From Virgibacillus_F necropolis_A (GTDB lineage: Bacteria; Bacillota; Bacilli; Bacillales; Amphibacillaceae), in contig NZ_CP084992.1 in the NCBI RefSeq assembly GCF_044793635.1, forward strand, positions 2,356,001 through 2,420,000: a DNA stretch of 64,000 bases, given 5' to 3'. A program made the translations under genes and the position numbers. The notes under the pieces are model-generated. The model was given only the letters and a program-made list of their open reading frames with translations. It was not told the DNA's origin and searched no databases. Positions 8,217-16,936 of the stretch are shown piece by piece; within the stretch, counting starts at the first letter, position 1, and the number at the start of each line of letters is the position of its first letter.

Positions 8217-8981
8217 ATGATTATACGTGAAAGACCAGACGATATAGTTATGATCACGCAGGATGATCATGCGCGGATCTCAGGCATCTTTTCATCTTAC
8301 TGGAAAAAAGCCTTTTTCAATGATGATAATAAAAGAAGGTCTGTGGAGTTAGCTATTTATGAACACGATAGAGGATGGATTCCGGTAGATTCGAAACCGC
8401 TTTGGAATGACAAAACCAATTTACCTTATTCCTTTATGGACTTACCAACTGAACCTAAACTTGTTTTCTATAAGAACGGGATTGATGAAGTAGAAGGGAT
8501 GGATTTTTACGCTAGCCTATTGTGTAGTCATCATTATTCTCGTTTTACTAAAAATGACACTGACGAGGAGTCGCTAAAGTTTTTAAAAAATGAACAGGAA
8601 CGTCAGAGTCGAATAAAAAAGCTAATGATAGATTTTGATAAGGAAGCTTATCAGTTTCATTATGATCTATTGAATTTTTGTGATAACTTATCGTTATTTG
8701 TATGTTTAAATGAACCAGGTGCCACAAAGAAAGAAGAACACTCCTTTTATAAAAATGGGTTGCCTATTCCTTCCACATTTTCATTTTTTGAAGGCAACCA
8801 ATTAGATATTTGTTGGAGGGACGGGCAAACTATTTTATTATCCCAATTGCCTTTTGATGCCCCTGTTGAAATTGAAATAAAACAGAAGGTAGTGTCGAGA
8901 AAGCGAATAACCGAAGAAGGTATTTTGTCAGCATATGAAAATACACCTGAAGAAAGCATTCAAGTTAGAGTTACTGGCTAA
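8217..8981 (+). CDS. DUF3891 family protein
   Basis: A 254-residue soluble protein. Family features are ITQDDHARISG near the N-terminus, the acidic/His segment ELAIYEHDRGW, YASLLCSHHYSRF near residue 100, and a C-terminal half rich in beta-strand residues. The conserved His/Asp clusters (QDDH, EHDRGW, SHHY) suggest an HD-like metal-binding site, but I know of no established function. It has a good ribosome site (AAGGGG) and lies 17 bases after tmrB, so co-transcription is likely. A bidirectional terminator at 9130-9164 closes the unit. Confidence 0.75.
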   Translation: MIIRERPDDIVMITQDDHARISGIFSSYWKKAFFNDDNKRRSVELAIYEHDRGWIPVDSKPLWNDKTNLPYSFMDLPTEPKLVFYKNGIDEVEGMDFYASLLCSHHYSRFTKNDTDEESLKFLKNEQERQSRIKKLMIDFDKEAYQFHYDLLNFCDNLSLFVCLNEPGATKKEEHSFYKNGLPIPSTFSFFEGNQLDICWRDGQTILLSQLPFDAPVEIEIKQKVVSRKRITEEGILSAYENTPEESIQVRVTG

Positions 8982-9129
8982 TATAGACGTTCGAATGACG
9001 ATTAACAAGTATTGGCGAAAAGCATGTTTTAATGGTATACTTAATTCTTGCGATGAGCTGATTTGCATAAGACGAAAAATAAAGCTATACATGTGAATGT
9101 GAACACATGGTTTTTCGCCGCAAATACAG

Positions 9130-9164
9130 AAAAGACGTCTATACATTTGTATAGGCGTCTTTTC
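9130..9164. terminator. Bidirectional terminator
   Basis: AAAAGACGTCTATAC pairs with GTATAGGCGTCTTTT (one G-T wobble). A-run and T-run flank the stem, so it can end both the DUF3891 transcript and the convergent cvfC-like gene. Confidence 0.85.
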
Positions 9165-9180
9165 TACTATCTAGGATTCG

Positions 9181-10320
9181 TTATTTCTGTTTGGTTGCTT
9201 CTGTCATCTGATGCCAGATAGATCCCTTGGCCTTCTCGCCGCCTTCAATTCGAGCTAGTGCCATTTTTACCTGCATGCGAACCTCGAACTCTGGATCATC
9301 GCTTGCTTGTTGTAAGGCAGGAATAGCAGATTCGTCACCGATTTCGTATAGAAACATAGCCCCACGCCAGCGAACAATACGGCTCTTATCAGACAATGTA
9401 GCTATCATTTCAGGAATAGCATCCGTAAAGCCAAGGTCTGACAGGCAATCGCCAGCAGTACGTCGAACATTTACTGCTTTATCTTTTAGAGCTTTATATA
9501 AATACGGGAGTACTTCTTGTTCTTCGATCATTCCAAGATATGCGGTAGCAAGTCTCCTAATCGATCCTTTTTCATCACTTAACGCTTTGTCCAAGACCGG
9601 TAAATCCTCCACTGTTGGAACCATTCGGTCAAGTGCAGCATAACGTTCTTTCCAACTTGGGTTGTCCAGCATATCAAGTGTAACTTTTTTCTTTTGGACC
9701 TTTGGTATCTGTTCATTAGAATTTTCGTTTAGCGCGTTAGTTACCAATTCTTCTAACCTTTCTGAGTCGTAGCTCGCAGACAACTCTTCAACGACCTCTT
9801 GTCCAATTTCATTTACATCACCATAGCGCGGACTTTGTTCCACCCATTTTCTCTCCATCAACATATTAGTGGATGCTTCTGAGGCTTTCATAGTTGCATT
9901 CATAAACCTTTCGGGAATTCCGAAGCGTTGTTCATCTTCCCCGTCTTCAAGTTTTACTTGAACCGGAATTCCGCGAAACATTTGAATGAAGACTTTGATT
10001 TCACCAAAAGAATCATCTGGTGTGGTTTGTTCCATAGTTGCTGATTCTGCATTCTCTTCTGCAGAACCTAAGACATCTCGTACTTCTGGGAGAATATCTT
10101 CCCAGGCTGTTCTCGCATTACGCTCAAGTGCAATAAAATCAATGACATGATAGAGACCTTTTACGCCCTTTATCGCAAATAACTCTTTGATATAATCGGG
10201 AGCACTACTTAAATCATCATCAAGTTTATAGTTTCGTGTCTGTCCATCTGGTAAATGTTCATCCACGTTTATTTTCATGGAATGTGGACTTGGTGTAGGT
10301 TCAATCGAAACAATTTTCAT
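9181..10320 (-). CDS. CvfC/YpgR-like protein: Nfu-N domain plus HEAT repeats
   Basis: A 379-residue cytoplasmic protein. Residues 1-90 resemble the Nfu N-terminal scaffold domain (IEPTPSPHSMKINVDE and FAIKGVKGLYHVIDFIAL). A linker of about 130 residues follows, then five or so HEAT-like repeats from residue 215 (WKERYAALDRM, GSIRRLATAYLGMI, VNVRRTAGDCLSDLG, RIVRWRGAMFLYEIG, FEVRMQVKMALARIEG). This layout matches B. subtilis YpgR and Staphylococcus aureus CvfC, a factor affecting virulence gene expression. The Nfu part lacks an obvious iron-sulfur CxxC motif, so protein scaffolding is more likely than cluster assembly. It is transcribed alone. Confidence 0.82.
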   Translation of the reverse strand: MKIVSIEPTPSPHSMKINVDEHLPDGQTRNYKLDDDLSSAPDYIKELFAIKGVKGLYHVIDFIALERNARTAWEDILPEVRDVLGSAEENAESATMEQTTPDDSFGEIKVFIQMFRGIPVQVKLEDGEDEQRFGIPERFMNATMKASEASTNMLMERKWVEQSPRYGDVNEIGQEVVEELSASYDSERLEELVTNALNENSNEQIPKVQKKKVTLDMLDNPSWKERYAALDRMVPTVEDLPVLDKALSDEKGSIRRLATAYLGMIEEQEVLPYLYKALKDKAVNVRRTAGDCLSDLGFTDAIPEMIATLSDKSRIVRWRGAMFLYEIGDESAIPALQQASDDPEFEVRMQVKMALARIEGGEKAKGSIWHQMTEATKQK

Positions 10321-10485
10321 ATCACATTCTCCTCAACTACATGTTATGACTGATTTTAACAAAGTCAAGTCAGTTTATCCATTTTTCGAATTTGCGAAAA
10401 TTATTTCCCGCTTTTTGAAGGAAAATGAAGGAGTCACATAGAAGTTAGTATAGTTAGAAAAAGCGTATAATTAAGGAGCACTAAC

Positions 10486-11316
10486 ATGTTAAATGAACAA
10501 AAATTAGAAGATATCAAAACACTGCAAGATAGAAGTGAAAAAGAGGAAAACATCCAACTCAAGCTAAATTGGGAGATGTTAAAGACAAGAAAAGAAAACG
10601 AGAAGATGGACTTCTTTCATTATGAAAATGATGTATTAATCGGATTTCTGGCCGTATACAGATTTGGAAATGAATACGAAATTTGTGGGATGGTTCATCC
10701 GGATTTTCGTCGACGTGGAATTTTCACTGGGTTATTTACCGATGCGTCCGCAGCCATTCCCGACGATGCAAAAAGAATTTTATTAAATACACCAGCAAAA
10801 TCCCAATCCGCGAAGTACTGGTTGCAAACAATAGCATGTGAATATTCATTCTCGGAATTTCAAATGAAATGGGAATCCACAAACCTAGAATCAAACGGCA
10901 GTTTTGTCCAATTAAGAAGAGCGACTGCTGAGGATTTTGAAACTAAGGTTCAATTAGATGTAGCATGCTTTGGAATTGATGAAGCAGGAGCGCGGGAATT
11001 CAATGAAGATAATGGTGAAAATGATAAGAAAGTTTCTTATATAATCGAAGCCAGCCATGTGCCTGTTGGTAAAGTAGGCATTTTACAAGATGAAAAAGAA
11101 AGCTACATTTATGGGTTAGCTGTGTTTCCAAAATATCAAGGGCAAGGATACGGTCGGGATGCACTCACACAAGTGGTGCTAGATGAGCAAAAAACAGGGA
11201 ATGACATTCTATTAGAAGTTGCTGCGGAAAATAAACATGCATTAAAGTTGTATGAGGACTGTGGATTCGTTTCTTATGAAGTACAGGATTATTATCAGTT
11301 TAATAAGGTTAAGTAG
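10486..11316 (+). CDS. GNAT N-acetyltransferase, two-domain
   Basis: A 276-residue protein with two GNAT-like halves. The first has GMVHPDFRRRGIFTGLF (residues about 80-100). The second has the acetyl-CoA loop YQGQGYGRDAL near residue 225 and ENKHALKLYEDCGF near the end. The C-terminal half looks catalytically complete; the first carries a plausible RRRGIF loop too. The substrate cannot be told. It opens a string of small acetyltransferase, Nudix and VOC genes extending to 14.3 kb in the same direction. Confidence 0.85.
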   Translation: MLNEQKLEDIKTLQDRSEKEENIQLKLNWEMLKTRKENEKMDFFHYENDVLIGFLAVYRFGNEYEICGMVHPDFRRRGIFTGLFTDASAAIPDDAKRILLNTPAKSQSAKYWLQTIACEYSFSEFQMKWESTNLESNGSFVQLRRATAEDFETKVQLDVACFGIDEAGAREFNEDNGENDKKVSYIIEASHVPVGKVGILQDEKESYIYGLAVFPKYQGQGYGRDALTQVVLDEQKTGNDILLEVAAENKHALKLYEDCGFVSYEVQDYYQFNKVK

Positions 11317-11369
11317 TAAAAATAAAATTTTATGAACAAAGTACCTAAATAAAATCTAAGGAGACAATT

Positions 11370-11927
11370 ATGACCAAAAATGAAAAACAAAAAATGCTAA
11401 ACGGTGAGTTATACAATCCGTTTAGTCCCGAATTAATAGAAGAGCGTACTAATGCAAGAAGGTTAACCCGATTGTATAATCAATCGCTAGAAACAGAGGA
11501 TTTAAAACGGACTGAACTTTTAAAAGAACTTTTAGGGTCAACGGGTGAGAATTTATACATTGAACCCAGCTTCAAATGTGATTATGGTTACAACATTCAT
11601 GTTGGTGAAAACTTTTACGCTAATTTTGATTGTGTCATTCTAGATGTTTGTGAAGTGCGGATAGGAAAGAATTGTATGATTGCACCTGGTGTCCACATCT
11701 ATACAGCCACACACCCGATAGACGCTGAGGAAAGAGTGAGTGGTGCTGAATATGGGCAGCACGTTACGATTGGAGACAATGTTTGGATTGGTGGCAGAGC
11801 CGTAATTAATCCAGGTATTACGATAGCGGATAATGTTGTTGTAGCGGCTGGGTCTATTGTAACGAAAGACGTCCCAGAAAATGTTGTAGTTGGTGGGAAT
11901 CCTGCAAAAATAATTAAACATATTTAA
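11370..11927 (+). CDS. maa: Maltose O-acetyltransferase family (left-handed beta-helix)
   Basis: A 185-residue acetyltransferase of the hexapeptide-repeat class. The N-terminus (KNEKQKMLNGELYNPFSPEL) is the Maa/NodL/LacA signature. The hexapeptide turns follow from residue 65 (FKCDYGYNIHVGENFYANFD), with the catalytic His region YTATHPIDAEER and the end GGNPAKIIKHI. Such enzymes acetylate sugars such as maltose or glucose using acetyl-CoA. The GNAT gene starting at 11942 follows closely, so it is probably co-transcribed with it. Confidence 0.92.
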   Translation: MTKNEKQKMLNGELYNPFSPELIEERTNARRLTRLYNQSLETEDLKRTELLKELLGSTGENLYIEPSFKCDYGYNIHVGENFYANFDCVILDVCEVRIGKNCMIAPGVHIYTATHPIDAEERVSGAEYGQHVTIGDNVWIGGRAVINPGITIADNVVVAAGSIVTKDVPENVVVGGNPAKIIKHI

Positions 11928-11941
11928 AGTGGGTGGAGATA

Positions 11942-12448
11942 GTGAAGCGATTAGTACGACCATCAATGGAGTGGAAAAAGGAACATCAAGACTATGTAGC
12001 AGAATGGGGATCTTCCAGAATGGTGCCGAGCAGCTACAATTTGGACGGACATGCTAGTTATCAAGATTATTTAAAAGCATTGGCGATCCGGGAAGAAGGT
12101 AACAATCCATGGCTGCCAAGTTCTAATTATTTTCTAGTTAATGAGGAGAACCGCATTTTGGCAATGGTCGATATACGTCATGAGTTAAATGAATTTTTGC
12201 TGAATGTTGGTGGGCATATTGGGTACAGTGTACGGCCGTCTGAACGGAGAAAAGGTTATGCATCTCTCATTTTGGCAGAAGCATTGAAAAAATGTGGAGA
12301 GTTAAACATAGAACGTGTGTTGGCAACATGTGATGAAGACAATATTGGTTCAGCTAAAACCATTTTGAATAATGGTGGCGTAGAGGATAAAAGTTTCACA
12401 GAAGAAGACGGAAATGTGAAGCGAAGATTTTGGATAGAAAATAAATAA
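11942..12448 (+). CDS. GNAT N-acetyltransferase
   Basis: About 168 residues with the GNAT core: ILAMVDIRHELNEFLLNVGG, the acetyl-CoA loop SERRKGYASLIL, and CDEDNIGSAKTILNNGG. GTG at 11942 is preferred over GTG at 11933 because the ribosome site GGGTGGAG overlaps the latter. It resembles the many unassigned Bacillus GNATs of about 170 residues. The Nudix gene starts 14 bases downstream. Substrate unknown. Confidence 0.82.
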   Translation: MKRLVRPSMEWKKEHQDYVAEWGSSRMVPSSYNLDGHASYQDYLKALAIREEGNNPWLPSSNYFLVNEENRILAMVDIRHELNEFLLNVGGHIGYSVRPSERRKGYASLILAEALKKCGELNIERVLATCDEDNIGSAKTILNNGGVEDKSFTEEDGNVKRRFWIENK

Positions 12449-12462
12449 AGGAGCGAATAAAG

Positions 12463-12894
12463 TTGAAACGAGTAGATGTTGCCTATTCACTTATTTTTGA
12501 TGAAGTGGAAAGTAAAATATTAATGGTCAAGAACAACAAATATAACAACTGGACATTGCCTGGCGGTGCTGTCGAGGTAGGGGAAACATTAGAAATGGCT
12601 GCCGTACGTGAGGCTAAAGAGGAAACTGGATTCACTGTTGAGGTAGGCGATATTGTTTCCGTGAATGAAGCTTTTATGGAAGCAGACGGCCACCATGCCT
12701 TGTTTGTTACTTTCCGAGCCAAAGCTGTTGGAGGGGAGCTGGCAATTCAGGACACCGATGCAAGTGTTGGTATTTCAGAAGTGAAGTGGATTGACTTGGA
12801 TGCTGCCGCTGAATTGATGCCGTATCATAAAAATGGCTTGAAGGTCATGCTGGAATCGTCCATTCCTTATACATTTCAAGGTGTGAAAAAATAA
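12463..12894 (+). CDS. Nudix hydrolase
   Basis: A 143-residue Nudix protein. The Nudix box reads GGAVEVGETLEMAAVREAKE followed by ETGF, with all consensus Gly, Glu and Arg residues. It should hydrolyse a nucleoside-diphosphate-linked compound using Mg2+. The start is TTG after AAGGAG. It is tightly packed between two GNAT genes (1-base gap downstream). Confidence 0.9.
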   Translation: MKRVDVAYSLIFDEVESKILMVKNNKYNNWTLPGGAVEVGETLEMAAVREAKEETGFTVEVGDIVSVNEAFMEADGHHALFVTFRAKAVGGELAIQDTDASVGISEVKWIDLDAAAELMPYHKNGLKVMLESSIPYTFQGVKK

Positions 12895-12895
12895 C

Positions 12896-13375
12896 ATGGC
12901 ATACAAATTTGCAAAAATGAATCAACAAGAGGCAGAAAATATTGCGTATAACTGGCATTATGCCGGTGAATATGCTTTTTATGATATTCAGGCTGATGAG
13001 GAAGATTTTAATGAATTCATCGATCCGGAGCAACGTGGTGATAAAATTTTCGTAGTAATGGAAGAGGATGAAATCGTAGGATTTTTTAGCTTTAATCAAA
13101 CTTCTCCGACTACAATCGATATTGGGCTTGGCATGAGACCAAACCTAACTGGGAATGGAAATGGTCTAGCGTTTCTTGAAGCGGGATTAGCATTTGCTAG
13201 GTCGGAATTCAATCCTGAAATATTTACGTTATCTGTGGCTACCTTTAACCAAAGGGCGATTAATGTATATAAAAATGCAGGATTTGTTGAAATAGAAATA
13301 TTTATGCAGAAAACAAATGGTGGTAACTATGAATTTGTGAAAATGAAGAAGAAGGTGAGTCCTTATGATCGATAA
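12896..13375 (+). CDS. GNAT N-acetyltransferase (RimI-like)
   Basis: A 159-residue GNAT with EIVGFFSFNQ, a modified acetyl-CoA loop (RPNLTGNGNGLAFLEAGL) and VATFNQRAINVYKNAGF near the C-terminus. The loop has Gly/Asn in place of the usual Arg/Gly-rich Q-x-x-G-x-G, common among small Bacillus GNATs. It starts 1 base after the Nudix gene, implying translational coupling. Its 3' end overlaps the start of a tiny ORF at 13365. Confidence 0.82.
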   Translation: MAYKFAKMNQQEAENIAYNWHYAGEYAFYDIQADEEDFNEFIDPEQRGDKIFVVMEEDEIVGFFSFNQTSPTTIDIGLGMRPNLTGNGNGLAFLEAGLAFARSEFNPEIFTLSVATFNQRAINVYKNAGFVEIEIFMQKTNGGNYEFVKMKKKVSPYDR

Positions 13376-13418
13376 ATTTAGCGTAAAAACACCTTTTCAT
13401 GATGAACGAATGATCTAG
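13365..13418 (+). pseudogene. 17-codon gene remnant
   Basis: AAGGTGAG stands before an ATG at 13365 that overlaps the end of the GNAT gene. The frame reads MIDKFSVKTPFHDERMI and then stops at TAG. It looks like the first codons of a longer enzyme (several acetyltransferases begin in a similar way), with the rest missing before the next GNAT at 13447. It could instead be a chance ORF that couples translation. Confidence 0.35.
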
Positions 13419-13446
13419 TTGCACATGTAGGTAAGGGTGAAAATTT

Positions 13447-13908
13447 ATGGAATTAAAACGATTTGAATCGCGTATGATTCATGATGTAGCTACTTTATTC
13501 AAGGAAACAATTTTAACCATCAATCGAAAAGATTATTCGGCTGAACAGGTTGAATTATGGGCAGATAATAGGCAAACACTTGTTGAGTGGGTGGATCACC
13601 TTCAACATAGCTTGACCTACGTTGCGACAATTGATGGAAGAATTGTAGGTTTTGGTAATCTGACAGAAGAAGGTCTAATTGATTTACTATATGTTCACAA
13701 AGACCATCAGGCACAAGGAATTGGTTCTAAGATTATGGAACAGCTTGAATTTGATGCAAGGTTGCACAATATTCTTCGGTTAACTACTGAGGCAAGTATA
13801 ACTGCGAAACCGTTTTTTCTATCACTTGGTTTTCAGGTTCAACAGGAACAAAATAAGCTAATTGCAGGTGTTAAATTTATCAATTATAAAATGACCAAAA
13901 CTATTTAA
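13447..13908 (+). CDS. GNAT N-acetyltransferase
   Basis: A 153-residue GNAT with GRIVGFGNLTEEGLIDLLYV, the acetyl-CoA loop HQAQGIGSKIMEQL, and a C-terminal TTEASITAKPFFLSLGF, typical of the family that includes B. subtilis YjcF/YafP-like enzymes. A ribosome site (AAGGGTG) precedes ATG. The VOC gene starts 14 bases after its stop. Substrate unknown. Confidence 0.83.
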   Translation: MELKRFESRMIHDVATLFKETILTINRKDYSAEQVELWADNRQTLVEWVDHLQHSLTYVATIDGRIVGFGNLTEEGLIDLLYVHKDHQAQGIGSKIMEQLEFDARLHNILRLTTEASITAKPFFLSLGFQVQQEQNKLIAGVKFINYKMTKTI

Positions 13909-13922
13909 GCGGAGGGGTCCTT

Positions 13923-14297
13923 ATGATGAGTCCAATTAAAAGCCAGATCAATACGATTTTTGTTCACGTTAGTAATTTAGCTAAATCTGTCGAATGGTAT
14001 TCGTGGTTACTTGGACAAACCTATGAACTATCTAAGATTTCAGATCCTGTCTACAATATGAATATTAACCATCATACCGGTTTAACACTGGATGCAGGTC
14101 CAGAAAAGGAAAAGAAAGTAATAAAGCCATCTTCATATCCACTGTTCAATTTCCATACAGATGATATACATGCCGCTTATGAATTCGTGAAAAAGTCGGG
14201 AATTGAACTTGATTCGGACCTTGAGGAATTTGATGACTTTTCATTTTTTACGGTAAAGGATCCGGATCAGCATGTGATTATGATTTGTACGGGATAA
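13923..14297 (+). CDS. VOC-family protein (glyoxalase/dioxygenase fold)
   Basis: A 124-residue protein with the VOC fold pattern: an N-terminal strand (INTIFVHVSNLAKSVEWYSW), a middle His/Thr segment and a final TVKDPDQHVIMICTG. The family includes glyoxalase I, fosfomycin-resistance enzymes and dioxygenases. Only some of the usual metal ligands can be recognised, so the activity is open. It ends the GNAT/Nudix run and lies just upstream of the first TPP riboswitch. Confidence 0.8.
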   Translation: MMSPIKSQINTIFVHVSNLAKSVEWYSWLLGQTYELSKISDPVYNMNINHHTGLTLDAGPEKEKKVIKPSSYPLFNFHTDDIHAAYEFVKKSGIELDSDLEEFDDFSFFTVKDPDQHVIMICTG

Positions 14298-14368
14298 GAA
14301 ATAGTCCTTATAACGAATTGACAAAAAAAGGCATCCATGTTTTAGTAAGATTATAACTTAATAGAAAG

Positions 14369-14454
14369 TCCACTAGGGGTGCCGTTTGGCTGAGATAAGG
14401 AAAACCTTTATCCCTTAGAACCTGATCTAGTTCATACTAGCGTAGGAAAGTGGA
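14369..14454 (+). promoter_or_regulatory. TPP riboswitch controlling thiD-thiM-thiE-thiW
   Basis: The conserved TPP aptamer words occur in order: CTAGGGGTGCC, GGCTGAGA, CCCTTAGAACCTGATCTAG and CTAGCGTAGGAAAGTGG. The P1 stem pairs CCACT with AGTGG. A terminator hairpin at 14506-14536 precedes thiD and should be the off-state structure when thiamine pyrophosphate is bound. Confidence 0.96.
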
Positions 14455-14505
14455 GGCCGGTTGTTTAAGTAAAGGCAGATGTGTCTTCGTTAAACGTTAT
14501 CTACA

Positions 14506-14536
14506 AAACCACTCCAATTTCTGGTGTGGTTTTTTT
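14506..14536 (+). terminator. Riboswitch-controlled terminator upstream of thiD
   Basis: AAACCACTCC pairs with GGTGTGGTTT (one bulge), followed by T residues. It lies between the TPP aptamer and the thiD start, as in transcription-attenuating TPP switches. Confidence 0.85.
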
Positions 14537-14609
14537 GCACTTAAAAAAACACAACAGTTATTCCACTACCCCTTTTGGATTTTCAATTTATTCTGAAAGG
14601 GGTTCTTCT

Positions 14610-15440
14610 ATGAAACATTCTATTCCAACTGTACTTACCATTGCTGGTACCGACCCGACTGGGGGTGCTGGGATCCAGGCTGATTTAAAGACATTCCAGG
14701 AGCGAGAAGTATACGGGATGAGCGTTGTGACATCGGTTGTCGCCCAGAATACGCTGGGGGTTCAGGGTGTTGAGCATTTGTCCGCCCCGTTCATTAAGAA
14801 ACAAATAGAAAGTGTACTCTCCGATATCTCACCAGACGTTATCAAAACAGGCATGATTGCAACTACTGAAATGATGGTGATTATTGCGGAGGCTATCAAG
14901 AAGGGCTCAATTCCTTATGTGATAGATCCTGTAATGGTAGCTAAAAGTGGGGATCATTTAATGGATGTAAATTCGAAGCAGACGATGATTGAAAGACTGA
15001 TACCCCTTGCGACAGTTGTTACACCGAACATACCAGAAGCGGAAGTACTACTATCAGAATCTATCGAATCGATAGCAGATGCAGAAGATGCGGCAAGACG
15101 TATCGTTCATGAACTTGGAGCTGATGCAGCAGTTGTTAAGGGTGGCCATTTTAAAGGAGATGCTGTCGATGTCTTGTACGACGGTTCCAGCATTCACAAG
15201 TTTCCAACTAGTCGATTAAACACCAAGCATACACATGGGACTGGGTGTACGTATTCAGCTGTTATTGCTGCCGAACTAGCAAAAGGTAAGTCAATCTATG
15301 AATCTGTTATAACTGCAAAAAAATATATCACAGATGCGATTCGCTATAGCTTAATGCTTGGAAATGGAAATGGACCAACGAACCATTGGGGCTATCGACT
15401 TCAAGGGTTACCAAAAAATAATGGGAGGGTTTTTCAATGA
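14610..15440 (+). CDS. thiD: Hydroxymethylpyrimidine/phosphomethylpyrimidine kinase
   Basis: ThiD phosphorylates HMP and then HMP-P in the pyrimidine branch of thiamine synthesis. The 276-residue protein begins MKHSIPTVLTIAGTDPTGGA, the ribokinase-fold N-terminus, and has the C-terminal anion-hole/ATP motif THGTGCTYSAVIAAELAKG. ATG at 14610, preceded by GAAAGGGG, is the correct start. The frame stays open to 14481, but that extension covers the riboswitch terminator. It is first in a thiD-thiM-thiE-thiW operon and overlaps thiM by four bases (ATGA). Confidence 0.95.
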   Translation: MKHSIPTVLTIAGTDPTGGAGIQADLKTFQEREVYGMSVVTSVVAQNTLGVQGVEHLSAPFIKKQIESVLSDISPDVIKTGMIATTEMMVIIAEAIKKGSIPYVIDPVMVAKSGDHLMDVNSKQTMIERLIPLATVVTPNIPEAEVLLSESIESIADAEDAARRIVHELGADAAVVKGGHFKGDAVDVLYDGSSIHKFPTSRLNTKHTHGTGCTYSAVIAAELAKGKSIYESVITAKKYITDAIRYSLMLGNGNGPTNHWGYRLQGLPKNNGRVFQ

Positions 15441-16231
15441 ACTACCTGGAACAGATAAGAAAACAAAAACCACTGATTCACAATATCACAAATACGGTTG
15501 TGGCTAACTTTTCAGCGAACGGATTATTAGCAATTGGAGCGTCTCCGGCCATGGCGAATGCCCCTGAAGAAGCGGCTGAAATGGCATCTCATGCTGATAC
15601 GCTTGTGCTGAATATTGGTACATGTACACAAAGCCAGGTAGAGGCAATGATTCTTGCTGGAAAATCAGCCAACAAAAAAGGAATTCCTGTAATTTTAGAT
15701 CCCGTTGCAATTGGCGCAACAGCTTTTCGCACGGGTGCAATCAATCAAATTTTAAACAAGGTTGATGTGTCTGTTATCCGAGGAAATGCTGGTGAGATAT
15801 CAGTGTTGGGAGAGTTGGATACCGAAATGAAGGGTGCAGATACCTTAGTGGATGAAATCGATCCTGAAGTAGCCATCCATGTTGCTAAAAATTATGGGGC
15901 AGTAGTAATTGCAACTGGAAAAACAGATACCATTACTGATGGCAATAGCTTTACACAATGCAAGAACGGAGTGGCTATGCTTCCGTATGTTACGGGCGCT
16001 GGATGCCTGTTAACAGCGGTGGTGGGAGCTTTTTCAAGTGTCAGCATTGACCTTTACGAAGCTTCTGTAAAAGCAGTGTGCAGTTATGGTGTGGCAGCAG
16101 AGCTTGCGATGGAATTCGCTAAGGGTCCAGGGACATTTCTGCCAGCCTTCTTGGATGTGCTATATGAATTAACAGAGGAAATGGTTCAGACGAAAGCGAA
16201 CATTCGTGAGCTTAGTTTAAAAGGAGAATAA
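15437..16231 (+). CDS. thiM: Hydroxyethylthiazole kinase
   Basis: ThiM phosphorylates salvaged thiazole alcohol (THZ). The 264-residue protein shows the family N-terminus (KPLIHNITNTVVANFSANGL), VILDPVAIGAT, VIRGNAGEI and the nucleotide/active-site motif VTGAGCLLTAVVGAF, with the catalytic Cys in TGAGC. It overlaps thiD by four bases and is followed by thiE after six. The set provides salvage of both HMP and thiazole; de novo genes (thiC, thiG) are absent from the window. Confidence 0.96.
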   Translation: MNYLEQIRKQKPLIHNITNTVVANFSANGLLAIGASPAMANAPEEAAEMASHADTLVLNIGTCTQSQVEAMILAGKSANKKGIPVILDPVAIGATAFRTGAINQILNKVDVSVIRGNAGEISVLGELDTEMKGADTLVDEIDPEVAIHVAKNYGAVVIATGKTDTITDGNSFTQCKNGVAMLPYVTGAGCLLTAVVGAFSSVSIDLYEASVKAVCSYGVAAELAMEFAKGPGTFLPAFLDVLYELTEEMVQTKANIRELSLKGE

Positions 16232-16237
16232 AGCCTA

Positions 16238-16894
16238 ATGATAGATGAAAAGAGTCTTCGTTTATATTTTATAATGGGTAGCGCTAACACAACTAGAGAC
16301 CCTGAATATGTACTACAACAGGCAATTGATGGCGGCATTACGATTTTTCAATTTCGGGAAAAAGGGATTGCTGCTAAAACTGGTGCCGAAAAGTGTAAGT
16401 TAGGTATTCAGCTGCGTAATGTTTGTCTTAAAAATAACATTCCCTTCATCGTGAATGATGATATTGATTTAGCTGTTAAAATTCAATCCGACGGGGTCCA
16501 CATTGGTCAAAAGGATGAATCGGTGGTTAACGTAAAAGAAAGGCTCCCAAACTATATGTGTGTTGGTGTTTCAGTTTCAACTGTTGAAGAAGCTATCCTT
16601 GCTGAGCAACAAGGTGCTGATTACCTTGGCGTTGGGCCAATTCATGAAACATCTAGCAAAGCGGATGCGCTTAAGCCAATAGGAGTAAAAAGGATAATGG
16701 AAATTAGTGAGAATGTAACAATTCCTATTGTAGCTATCGGTGGGATTAAAAAGGAAAATGCAAGGCAAATCATGAAAGCCGGATCCGCAGGGATATCAGT
16801 GATTTCAGCAATTAGTCAGGCGGAAAATTGTAAAGAAGCGGCACATAAGTTAGACGTAGCCACAAGATTACTAGAAATAAATGGCAGTAATTAA
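16238..16894 (+). CDS. thiE: Thiamine phosphate synthase
   Basis: ThiE joins HMP-PP and HET-P to make thiamine phosphate. The 218-residue TIM-barrel protein shows YFIMGSANT, TIFQFREKG, FIVNDDIDLAV, DGVHIGQKDE, GVSVSTVEEA, YLGVGPIHETSSKADA and IPIVAIGGI, all diagnostic. ATG at 16238 follows AAAAGGAG. It is third in the operon. Confidence 0.96.
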   Translation: MIDEKSLRLYFIMGSANTTRDPEYVLQQAIDGGITIFQFREKGIAAKTGAEKCKLGIQLRNVCLKNNIPFIVNDDIDLAVKIQSDGVHIGQKDESVVNVKERLPNYMCVGVSVSTVEEAILAEQQGADYLGVGPIHETSSKADALKPIGVKRIMEISENVTIPIVAIGGIKKENARQIMKAGSAGISVISAISQAENCKEAAHKLDVATRLLEINGSN

Positions 16895-16936
16895 GGGGGT
16901 GAGTGATTAGGACAAAATTTGGCGAGGGGGAAATGT

